64,000 bases of DNA from Bog-756 sp963753905 (GTDB lineage: Bacteria; Actinomycetota; Acidimicrobiia; Acidimicrobiales; RAAP-2): positions 62,001-126,000 of the forward strand of contig CAVWDZ010000003.1 of NCBI GenBank assembly GCA_963753905.1, given 5' to 3'. Of this stretch, positions 54,659-62,907 are shown piece after piece. A program made the translations under genes and the position numbers. Position 1 is the stretch's first letter. Each line of letters begins with the position of its first letter. The notes beneath the pieces were generated by a model that saw nothing but the letters and a program-made list of their open reading frames with translations, was not told the DNA's origin and did no database searches.

Positions 54659-54674
54659 GTTACTGCATAGTAAC
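54659..54674. promoter_or_regulatory. TetR-type palindromic operator candidate upstream of the acyl-CoA dehydrogenase
   Basis: GTTACT-GCAT-AGTAAC is a 16-base dyad with perfect six-base arms, AT-rich against a GC-rich background. TetR regulators of fatty-acid and branched-chain catabolism use dyads of this size. It is 103 bases upstream of the dehydrogenase ATG and 97 bases downstream of the cold-shock gene stop. Confidence 0.55.
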
Positions 54675-54771
54675 AAGGAACGGGCGCGAGCGGCAACCAC
54701 CCTGAGGCCGGGCGGCGCGGGGCATCGGGCGCCCGTACGGGACCCGTCCGACGGACCGGGAACGGAGGGGG

Positions 54772-54984
54772 CTAGGCCGGTTGGACGGGGCGCACGTCGA
54801 CCGCCTGGAGGCCCTTCGGGCCCTCCTGCAGGTCGAACTCGACCGCCTGGCCCTCCTCGAGAGAGCGGAATCCGTTCATCTGGATGGCGGTGTGGTGCAC
54901 GAAGACATCCGCACCGCCGTCCGGCTGGGAGATGAAGCCGAAGCCCTTCTCGGCGTTGAACCACTTGACTGTTCCGGAGGCCAC
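54772..54984 (-). CDS. Cold-shock domain protein
   Basis: The 70-residue CSD protein has GTVKWFNAEKGFGFI (RNP1), DVFVHH (RNP2) and the end SLEEGQAVEFDLQEGPKGLQA. It binds single-stranded RNA or DNA as a chaperone. GTG 54984 follows AAGGGGAA. The 185-base region upstream (54985-55168) holds its likely 5' leader and no other gene. Confidence 0.96.
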   Translation of the reverse strand: MASGTVKWFNAEKGFGFISQPDGGADVFVHHTAIQMNGFRSLEEGQAVEFDLQEGPKGLQAVDVRPVQPA

Positions 54985-55168
54985 GGTGGCGTTCCCCTTT
55001 CCTTCACCTGCAGGGTGCCGGGGATCCCACAGGCGACCGGTCCGACCTCCCGCCACGGGCGGGGCGTCGTCCAGCCCCGGGGGCTCGCTCCGACCCGAAA
55101 AACGCTAGCAGTCCCTCCGCCCGATCCGGGGGCCGGACCCGGCGGATCCGGAGGTGTTCACGCGGTGT

Positions 55169-56580
55169 TCATCGGCGGCGGACCCGGGTGCCCGCGGCGG
55201 CATCCTCGACGAGCCAGCCGGTCGACTCGAGCTCGGCACGCACGGCGTCGGCCTCCGCCCAGTCGCGCCTCGCCCGGGCACTGTCGCGCCGCAGCACCAG
55301 AGCGGCGGTCGCCGGGTCGACCTCCCCGCCCTCGCCCCCGCGCAGGGGGAGGCCGAGCGCCCCGGCCAGTGTCGCCACGGTCCGGGCGGCACGCCCGGCC
55401 ACCTCGTCGTCGCCCGCGTCGGCCGCCGAGTTCGCCGACCGGGCCAGGTCGAAGATGGTGGCCAGGGCCCCGGGGGTGTCCAGATCGTCGTCCATGCTCG
55501 AGCCGAAGGCGGCCACCGCCGCCGGATCCAGCCCGCGCTCCGACAGGGCCGTATCGCCCCCGGCCGGCCCGACGACCACCGGCCCGTCGGCGAGCGGGTC
55601 GTCCAGCCCGAACCTCCGGGCCAGCTCGTCCAGCCGGGCCAGCCCGGCCTCGGCCTGGGCGATCGTGTCTGGCGTGACCTCGATCGGCGAGCGGTAGTGC
55701 GACCGCAGCACCAAGAGGCGGTAGGCGCGTGCATCGCTGCGTTCGAGGAGATCGGAGAGGGAGGTGAAGTTGCCCAGGGACTTGGACATCTTCTCGCCGC
55801 CCATGGTGACCCAACCGTTGTGCATCCAGTGACGGGCGAACTCCTTCCCGTCGGCCACCGCCTGGGCACGTTCGTTCTCGTGGTGGGGGAACATGAGGTC
55901 CTGGCCGCCGCCGTGCAGCTCGAAGCCCTCCCCGAGGAGCCCGAGGGACATCACCACGCATTCGGTGTGCCATCCGGGCCGCCCGGCCCCCCAGGGCGCG
56001 TCCCAACTCGGCTCGCCCGGCTTGGCCTTCTTCCAGAGCACGAAGTCGAGCGGCGACCGCTTGTCCTCGTCGGCTTCGATCCGTGCCCCCGCGGCAGCGA
56101 CTCGAGGGGCTGGCGGGCGAGCAGCCCGTAGCCCGGCACGTCGAGCACCGACAGGTACACGCCGGTCGGCGTCTCGTAGGCCACCTCGCGCGCGACCAGA
56201 TCCCGGACCAGCGCGATCATCTGGTCGACATAGGCGGTGGCGTGGGGGATCTCGTCGGGGACGAGCACCCCGAGGGCCTCGACGATCTCCCACCACCGCG
56301 CCTCGTTGACTGCGGTGAATTCGTCGATGGGCAGCCCTGCGGCGGCCGCGCCGTCGATGATCTTGTCGTCGATGTCGGTGATGTTGGAGACGTAGGTCAC
56401 GTCGAGGCCGGTGAAGACGAGATAGCGGCGCAGCACGTCGAAGACGAGTGCCATCCGGCCGTGGCCGAGATGGGGCTCTCCGTCCACCGTCAGGCCGCAG
56501 ACGTAGACGGCGACCTTCCCGGGCTCCCGCAGCCGGAGCGGGACCACGTCGCCCGTTGCGGTGTCGTGGAGCCGGAGCAC
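55169..56580 (-). pseudogene. cysS: Cysteinyl-tRNA synthetase, apparently frameshifted
   Basis: Two overlapping frames together make a full CysRS. The 5' frame (GTG 56580) carries VYVCGLTVDGEPHLGHGR (Zn Cys and HLGH signature) through YETPTGVYLSVLDVPGYGLL. The 3' frame carries EADEDKRSPLDFVLWKKAKP, HTECVVMS, FPHHENE, GEKMSKSLGNF (KMSKS) and a DALR-like C-terminal domain. The break is at the five-G run 56086-56090; adding one G restores ESLPRGARIEADEDK and a 470-residue protein of normal length. CysRS is essential and no second copy is visible here, so a sequencing or assembly indel is the most likely cause; a programmed -1 shift on GGGGG is less likely. MshC, a paralogue, is excluded by the C-terminal domain. 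Confidence 0.9.
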
Positions 56581-56586
56581 GCAGGG

Positions 56587-56593
56587 TACGGTA
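56587..56593. promoter_or_regulatory. Overlapping divergent -10 boxes for cysS and valS
   Basis: The seven bases TACGGTA read TACGGT on the plus strand (nine bases before valS ATG 56602) and TACCGT on the minus strand (seven bases before cysS GTG 56580). The two genes are separated by only 21 bases. Confidence 0.55.
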
Positions 56594-56601
56594 ACCCGAT
56601 C

Positions 56602-59223
56602 ATGCCGGAGCAGACGAACGGGCGGAGCCCGGTGGCCACTCGGCCCCAGGGTGTCCCCGAGAAGCCCGGCCTCGAGGGCCTCGAGGAGCTCTGGTCGGTC
56701 CGGTGGGACGCCGCGGGCACCTACGCCTTCGACCGCCGCGCGCCCCGTGAGCGCGTGTTCTCCATCGACACCCCGCCCCCGACGGTGTCCGGCTCGCTCC
56801 ACATCGGGCATGTCTTCTCGTACACCCACACCGACATGGTGGCCCGCTTCCACCGGATGCGGGGCAAGGCCGTCTTCTATCCGATCGGGTGGGACGACAA
56901 CGGCCTGCCCACCGAGCGCCGCGTCCAGAACTACTTCGGCGTCCGTTGCGACCCGGGCCTCCCCTTCGACGCCGGCTTCGTGCCCCCGGACCCGCCGGGC
57001 AAGCACCCGATCGCGATCTCGAGACCCAACTTCGTGGCGCTCTGCGAGCAGCTCACCGCGGAGGACGAGCAGGTCTTCGAGCAGTTGTGGCGCGCCCTCG
57101 GGCTCTCGGTGGACTGGTCGCACACCTATGCGACCATCTCCGGGCGCGCCCGACGCGTGTCGCAGCGTGGCTTCTTACGCCTCGCCCAGCGGGGTCAGGT
57201 CGTGCAACGGACGGCCCCGACCCTCTGGGACGTCGACTTCCGGACCGCGGTGAGCCAGGCCGAGCTCGAGGACCGCGAGCGCCCGGGCGCCTACCATCGC
57301 CTGCGCTTCCCGCGTGCCGGCGCCCCGGGGGACGTGGAGATCGAGACCACCCGGCCCGAACTGCTGCCCGCCTGCGTCGCCCTGGTCGCCCACCCCGGGG
57401 ACGACCGCTTCCGCGCCCTGTTCGGCTCCGAGGTCACGACTCCCCTGTTCGGGGTCCGGGTGCCGGTGCTCGCCCACGAGCTCGCCGACCCGGAGAAGGG
57501 CTCGGGGATCGCCATGATCTGCACCTTCGGCGACACCACCGACGTGCTCTGGTGGCGCGAGCTCTCACTCCCCACCCGGACGGTCGTCGGTCGTGACGGA
57601 ACCCTGCTCCCGGTGGAGTGGGGCACCGAGGGCTGGGCGACCGCCGATCCCGCAGCTGCCGCTGCCCACTACGGCGAGCTGGTCGGGCGCTCGGTCACCC
57701 AGGCCCGGTCCCGGATCGTCGAGCAGCTGGTCGCGTCGGGGGCGATGATCGGCGAGGCCCGGCCCATCACCCACCCGGTCAAGTTCTACGAGAAGGGCGA
57801 GCGGCCCCTCGAGATCGTCTCCTCGAGACAGTGGTTCATCGAAACCCTCTCCCTCCGGGGCCGGTTGCTGGCCCGAGGGGAGGAGCTCCGGTGGCACCCG
57901 CCCTACATGGCCCACCGCTACCGGGCCTGGGTGGAAGGGCTCAACGCAGACTGGAACATCAGCCGCCAGCGGTTCTACGGGGTCCCGTTCCCGGTCTGGT
58001 ACCCGGTGGACGCCGACGGCGAGGTCGACTTCGACGCACCGATCATGGCCGACGAGCGCCACCTCCCGGTCGACCCCTCGACGGACGTGCCCGACGGGTT
58101 CAGTCCCGACCGGCGGGGCCTGCCCGGCGGCTTCGTCGGCGACCCGGACGTGATGGACACCTGGGCCACCTCGTCGCTCACCCCCCAGATCGCCGGCGGC
58201 TGGGAGGACGACCCCGACCTGTTCGCCAGGGTCTTCCCGATGGACGTCCGCCCCCAGGCCCACGAGATCATCCGGACCTGGCTCTTCTCGACCGTGGTGC
58301 GCTCCGAGCTCGAGCACGGGGTGCTCCCCTGGTCCGACGCGGCCATCTCCGGATGGGTGCTCGACCCCGACCGCAAGAAGATGTCGAAGTCGAAGGGGGA
58401 AGTGGTGACCCCGCTGCCCCTCATCGAGCAGCACGGCGCCGACGCCGTGCGCTACTGGGCGGCCGGGGGACGTCCGGGCACCGACACCGCGTTCGACGAG
58501 GGGCAGATGAAGGTCGGCCGGCGGCTGGCCATGAAGGTGCTCAACGCGTCGCGCTTCGCGCTCGGTCGGCTGACCGACGGGGAGGGCACCCTCGTCGTGC
58601 CCGGCATCGAGGCGGTGACCGCGCCCCTCGACCGGGCCGTCCTCGGCCGTCTGGCCGTCGTCGTCGAGGAGGCCACGGTCGCCTTCGAGTCCTACGACTA
58701 CGCACGGGCACTCGAGCGCACCGAAGCCTTCTTCTGGTCGTTCTGCGACGACTACCTCGAGCTGGTCAAGTCACGTGCGTACGGGGAGGCCGCCGATCCG
58801 GGCACGGCCTCGGCCAGAGCCGCGCTCGCCGCCGCCCTCTCGGCGCTGCTCCGCCTGCTGGCTCCGATCCTCCCCTTCGTGACCGAGGAGGTCTGGTCCT
58901 GGTGGCAGGAGGGCTCGATCCACACGGCCGCCTGGCCGACGGTCGACGAGCTCGGGGTCAAACCGGCCGGAGGCATCGATGCCGGGACCGATGCGGTGCT
59001 CGAGGTGGCGGCCGAGGTGCTCGGCCTCATCCGTCGCGAGAAGACCGCTGCGAAGCGTTCGATGCGGGCATCGGTCGCGCATCTGGTGGTGACCGACACG
59101 CCGTCGAGGATCGATGCCCTCTGCTCGGCCGAACACGACCTCCGCCAGGCCGGCGGGATCATCGACCTGATCACCCGCGAAGGCGACGCGCTGTCGGTCG
59201 AGGTCGAGCTCGCCGAGGAGTGA
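56602..59223 (+). CDS. valS: Valyl-tRNA synthetase
   Basis: The 873-residue class I synthetase has HIGH as SGSLHIGHVFSYTHTD, WDDNGLPTERRVQNYFG, the editing CP1 domain with ETTRPELLPACVALVAHP, a DTWATSSLTPQ block and KMSKS as DRKKMSKSKGEVV. The anticodon domain has WSFCDDYLELVKSRAYG and LPFVTEEVW. It charges tRNA-Val. The long C-terminal coiled coil of many ValRS proteins seems absent, as in the shorter actinobacterial form. Confidence 0.95.
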   Translation: MPEQTNGRSPVATRPQGVPEKPGLEGLEELWSVRWDAAGTYAFDRRAPRERVFSIDTPPPTVSGSLHIGHVFSYTHTDMVARFHRMRGKAVFYPIGWDDNGLPTERRVQNYFGVRCDPGLPFDAGFVPPDPPGKHPIAISRPNFVALCEQLTAEDEQVFEQLWRALGLSVDWSHTYATISGRARRVSQRGFLRLAQRGQVVQRTAPTLWDVDFRTAVSQAELEDRERPGAYHRLRFPRAGAPGDVEIETTRPELLPACVALVAHPGDDRFRALFGSEVTTPLFGVRVPVLAHELADPEKGSGIAMICTFGDTTDVLWWRELSLPTRTVVGRDGTLLPVEWGTEGWATADPAAAAAHYGELVGRSVTQARSRIVEQLVASGAMIGEARPITHPVKFYEKGERPLEIVSSRQWFIETLSLRGRLLARGEELRWHPPYMAHRYRAWVEGLNADWNISRQRFYGVPFPVWYPVDADGEVDFDAPIMADERHLPVDPSTDVPDGFSPDRRGLPGGFVGDPDVMDTWATSSLTPQIAGGWEDDPDLFARVFPMDVRPQAHEIIRTWLFSTVVRSELEHGVLPWSDAAISGWVLDPDRKKMSKSKGEVVTPLPLIEQHGADAVRYWAAGGRPGTDTAFDEGQMKVGRRLAMKVLNASRFALGRLTDGEGTLVVPGIEAVTAPLDRAVLGRLAVVVEEATVAFESYDYARALERTEAFFWSFCDDYLELVKSRAYGEAADPGTASARAALAAALSALLRLLAPILPFVTEEVWSWWQEGSIHTAAWPTVDELGVKPAGGIDAGTDAVLEVAAEVLGLIRREKTAAKRSMRASVAHLVVTDTPSRIDALCSAEHDLRQAGGIIDLITREGDALSVEVELAEE

Positions 59224-59246
59224 TCGTCCCAGCGCCCGTCTCCGGC

Positions 59247-59996
59247 TCAGGCCAGGTAGACGCTCAGGGCCGCCTCGCTCATCTCGGCGGGAGTGCCCTC
59301 CTGCTCGACGCGACCGTGCACCATGATGGCCGCACGGTCGGCCACCGCGAGCGCGGTGGTCACGAACTGCTCGACGAGCAGGATGGTGATGCCCTGCCGG
59401 GCGAGCTGACCGACCAGCTCGTAGAGCTCGGTCACGACGAGGGGGGCGAGCCCCATCGAGAGCTCGTCGAGAAGGAGCACCCGCGGACTCGTCACGAGGG
59501 AGCGCGAGATGGCCAGCATCTGCTGCTCACCGCCGGAGAGGGTGCCGGCCATCTGCCGCCGCCGGTCGCGGAGCCTCGGGAAGGTCGCGAAGGTCTGCTC
59601 CTCGACCTCCTTGGCGCTGAGACCGCCACCGTATGTCCAGATACGGAGGTTCTCCTTGACGGTCAGGTTGGGGAAGATCCCCCGGCCCTCGGGCACCGCA
59701 CAGACACCGCGGCGGACGAGCTTCTCGGTCGAGGTCCGTCCGGTGGGCTCCCCACCGATCAGCACCTCGCCGGCGCTGGGTCGCATGAGCCCGCTCACGA
59801 CCCGCAGCAGGGTCGACTTGCCGGCCCCGTTGGGGCCGAGCAGCGCGAAGACACAGCCCGCCGGGACCTCGAGGTCGACGCCGTGGAGGACCTCGATGCG
59901 ACCGTAGGCGGCGCGCACCCCGCGGACGGTGACGCTCGCGGGGAGGGTGGTGGTGCTCGCACCGCCATCGGTGCTCGTCACCGGTCCGGTCGTCAT
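59247..59996 (-). CDS. livF: Branched-chain amino acid-type ABC transporter ATP-binding protein LivF
   Basis: The 249-residue ATPase has Walker A LLGPNGAGKST (54-61), CAVPEGRGIFPNLTVKENL, signature GTLSGGEQQMLAISRSLV, Walker B RVLLLDELSMGLAP and LLVEQFVTTALAVADRA. It overlaps the fused livHMG stop by four bases (ATGA), so both are co-translated. The substrate may be branched-chain amino acids or other amides and urea-like compounds. Confidence 0.94.
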   Translation of the reverse strand: MTTGPVTSTDGGASTTTLPASVTVRGVRAAYGRIEVLHGVDLEVPAGCVFALLGPNGAGKSTLLRVVSGLMRPSAGEVLIGGEPTGRTSTEKLVRRGVCAVPEGRGIFPNLTVKENLRIWTYGGGLSAKEVEEQTFATFPRLRDRRRQMAGTLSGGEQQMLAISRSLVTSPRVLLLDELSMGLAPLVVTELYELVGQLARQGITILLVEQFVTTALAVADRAAIMVHGRVEQEGTPAEMSEAALSVYLA

Positions 59997-62851
59997 TCGG
60001 CCACCCCTGCTGCACCCTCGTCGACCGGTCGGCCCGGGCGCTCGACCCCGAGCACCCTGCCCGGGTCGGCGGGCCCGGCACGCTCGACGACCGCGCCCAG
60101 GTAGGCGGCCTGGACCATCGGGTCGTTGCGGATCTCCTCCGGACGGCCCGCCGCGATGATGTCCCCGAAGTCGAGCACGTAGATGTAGTCGCAGATGCGC
60201 ATGACCAGCTCCATGTCGTGCTCGACGAGGAGCACGCCCATCCCACCGCCGGCGAGGGTCGTGAGCAGCTCGCCGAGGGTCTGGCACTCGGCCTCGTCGA
60301 GGCCGGATCCCGGCTCGTCGAGGAGGAGGAGCTTGGGACCGAGAGCCAGCGCCCGAGCCAGCTCGACCATGCGGGCCAGCCCGGTGGGCATGGCGCTGGC
60401 CTGCCGGGACCCGAGACCGCCGAGGCCCACGCCGCTGAGGATGCGGTCCGAGGTGCGCACGGCCAGCGACCCGGGACCGGTGGGTCCGTCCTCGCTCCGG
60501 CCGTCCGCGGCGCTGCCCCGCCGCACCCAGGGGACGGCCCGCCTGATGTGGCCCCACTGCCACCACTTGACCGATGACTCGAGACCCACCTGGACGTTCT
60601 CCCCCGCCGAGAGGGATCCGAAGAGCTCGAGCCGCTGGAACGTGCGGGCGAGGCCGAGCCGGGCACGGCGGTGCGGCCGCATCCGGGTCACGTCGGTGTC
60701 GAAGAGCCGGACCGTCCCGCGGTCGGGAGCCTGGAGCCCGCTGATGACGTTGAACAGGGTGGTCTTCCCTGCCCCGTTGGGTCCGATCAGACCGGTCACG
60801 CTGCCGGGCTCGACGGTCAGGCTCGCATCGCTCAGCGCCGCCACCCCGCCGAAGCGCACCGCTACCTCGGAGACGGTCAGCACCGGGGTGGCCGAGGACC
60901 GGCCGTGATCAGCCGGTCGCACTGGACCCCCCGACGATCGCCGGGCCGCTGACCGGCGTCCGGGACGGGGGGCGTCGAGGGTGGCGTCGACCGGTGCCTT
61001 CACCCACGGCAGCCGGAACTGCAGCGCCTCGATGCCCAGCAGGCCGCCGGCGGCCCGGCCGATGAGGATGATGCCCGCCCCGGCGAACAGCCCGAGACCG
61101 TTCGGCCAGAGCTGGTTGAGCACGACGTAGGTGGTGGCGGCGAGGAAGGCCCCCGACACGGTGCGGATGCTCCAGATCGTCACGAACAGCACGAAGATGA
61201 TGCCCGGGAAGATGTCGAAGTCGCTCGTGCCGACGACGCCCTGGACGGTTCCGAAGAGCGCCCCCGCCAGTCCGGCCATGGCCGCGGCGATGGCGAACAC
61301 GGCCACCTTGGTGAACCCGATGTTGAGCCCGACGGTGGCATACGCCGCCGGCGAGTCGTTGACCGCCACCAGGCGCCGGCCGAAGAGGCTGCGTCGTATC
61401 GCGAGGACCATCCAGGCGGCCAGGACGAAGAAGGCGGTCAGCAGCAGGAACTCCGCCCGGTCGCCGCCGAAGTTGAGCCCGGGAAGGATGATGCGGCCGA
61501 TGATGACCCCTCCCGAGCCGTAGATGTGCGCGTCGGTGAAGAATCCGTTGGCCACCGCGTCGGCGAAGGCGAACGTCGCGAGCGCGAGGTAGAGGTCGCT
61601 CAGCCGGACCGTGGGCAGGGCGATGAGCGCCCCGACCCCGGCGCACAGCGCGGCGGCCGTCAGCAGACCGAGGACGGAGCCACCGCCGGCGATCTTGCCC
61701 ATCACGAAGGCCCCGATCCCCATGAAGGAGAACTGGCAGAGAGAGACCTGGCCCGAGTAGCCGGTGAGGAGGATCAGCGAGAGCCCCACGATGCCGAGGG
61801 CCATGATCTCCCCGCCCAGGTCGAGCACGGTGGTGCCCTTGAAGGCGGTATTGCCGAAGACGAGGGCCGTCCCGACGGCCAGGACGAAGAAGACCGCCCC
61901 GGCCACGAGGGACTCCCGGCCGCCGGCCACCCGCGGGACCCGCATGGTGGTGAGACGGCCCACCGCCCGGAGCCGGACCGAGGGGAGGGTGACCAGGGCG
62001 ATGAACAGGAACACCATGGGAAGGGCGTAGGTGATGTCCGGGACCAGGTTCTGCGGCACGTGGGGCAGGATGTAGTTGATGACGTAGTTCTCGGCGAGAC
62101 CGATGCCGATGGCCGCGGCGAAGGTCACCGGGATGCTCTTGAGCCGGCCGACGATCGCGGCGGCGTACCCGTTGACCACCAGCAGGGTCATCGCTTCGAT
62201 GCTGATGCCGGTGGTCTGGGTCGGAGCCAACAGGACCCCGGCCAGGGCCGCCATCATGAAGCCCAGGATCCAGCCGTACTGGCTCATCCGGTTGGGGGAC
62301 ACCCCGGACATGGCCAGCAGATCGGGGTCGTCGACCACGGCGCGCAGGGCGTACCCGGTGCGGGTGCTGTAGAAGAGGACCCGCAGCAGGGCGGCCACGA
62401 CCAGGGCCACCCCGATGATCAGCACCTCCTGGTACTGGATGTTGATCCCGACCAGCCGGAACTGGCCCCCCACCATGTTGTTGACCGCCCGCTGGGTGGT
62501 CGGGCTCCAGAGGATCGTGGCGAGGCCGGTCAGGATGACCAGCAGCCCGAGGGTAACCATGACCGGCCGTTCAGCCGAGGCCCCGTGCAGTCGCCGCATG
62601 AGGACGCGCTCGACCAGCGCGCCGGCCACGGCTGCGCCGAAGACCAGGATGATCAGGAGCGCCAGCAGCACCGGCACGTGGTGGGCGGAGACCAGCTCCC
62701 AGTAGCAGAAGGCGGCGACCATTCCGACCGCGCCCTGGGCGAAGTTGAAGACGCCGGAGGTGGTGTAGGTGACCACCAGCCCGGTGGCCGCGATCGCGTA
62801 CCCGGCGCCCAGCATGACCCCGAAGACGGTGTACTGCAGGAACTCGCTCAC
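59993..62851 (-). CDS. Fused LivH-LivM-LivG ABC transporter protein
   Basis: The 952-residue chain joins three proteins normally encoded separately. Residues 1-300 are LivH permease (GLVVTYTTSGVFNFAQGAVG, GYALRAVVDDPDLLAMSGV). Residues 301-612 are LivM permease (LILLTGYSGQVSLCQFSFMGIGAF, GRRLVAVNDSPAAYATVGLN). A disordered linker spans 613-655. Residues 656-930 are LivG ATPase, with Walker A IGPNGAGKTT (690-697), Walker B LLLLDEPGSGLDEAE and LLVEHDMELVMRICDYIYV. The LivG signature reads MPTGLARMVELARAL, lacking the usual LSxGQ/PYGxQR. No internal stop or start signals suggest three genes. It runs in an operon with livF and the substrate-binding gene. Confidence 0.92.
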   Translation of the reverse strand: MSEFLQYTVFGVMLGAGYAIAATGLVVTYTTSGVFNFAQGAVGMVAAFCYWELVSAHHVPVLLALLIILVFGAAVAGALVERVLMRRLHGASAERPVMVTLGLLVILTGLATILWSPTTQRAVNNMVGGQFRLVGINIQYQEVLIIGVALVVAALLRVLFYSTRTGYALRAVVDDPDLLAMSGVSPNRMSQYGWILGFMMAALAGVLLAPTQTTGISIEAMTLLVVNGYAAAIVGRLKSIPVTFAAAIGIGLAENYVINYILPHVPQNLVPDITYALPMVFLFIALVTLPSVRLRAVGRLTTMRVPRVAGGRESLVAGAVFFVLAVGTALVFGNTAFKGTTVLDLGGEIMALGIVGLSLILLTGYSGQVSLCQFSFMGIGAFVMGKIAGGGSVLGLLTAAALCAGVGALIALPTVRLSDLYLALATFAFADAVANGFFTDAHIYGSGGVIIGRIILPGLNFGGDRAEFLLLTAFFVLAAWMVLAIRRSLFGRRLVAVNDSPAAYATVGLNIGFTKVAVFAIAAAMAGLAGALFGTVQGVVGTSDFDIFPGIIFVLFVTIWSIRTVSGAFLAATTYVVLNQLWPNGLGLFAGAGIILIGRAAGGLLGIEALQFRLPWVKAPVDATLDAPRPGRRSAARRSSGGPVRPADHGRSSATPVLTVSEVAVRFGGVAALSDASLTVEPGSVTGLIGPNGAGKTTLFNVISGLQAPDRGTVRLFDTDVTRMRPHRRARLGLARTFQRLELFGSLSAGENVQVGLESSVKWWQWGHIRRAVPWVRRGSAADGRSEDGPTGPGSLAVRTSDRILSGVGLGGLGSRQASAMPTGLARMVELARALALGPKLLLLDEPGSGLDEAECQTLGELLTTLAGGGMGVLLVEHDMELVMRICDYIYVLDFGDIIAAGRPEEIRNDPMVQAAYLGAVVERAGPADPGRVLGVERPGRPVDEGAAGVAE

Positions 62852-62907
62852 CGAATCGTCGTCCCCCGTTGCATCAGGTCAGATGGTCACGACCGGCCTC
62901 GACCACC

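Noticed and set aside
55169..56580. MshC (mycothiol ligase) instead of CysRS
   Set aside because: The reconstructed protein has the C-terminal DALR-like region and KMSKS context of CysRS; MshC is shorter and lacks it.
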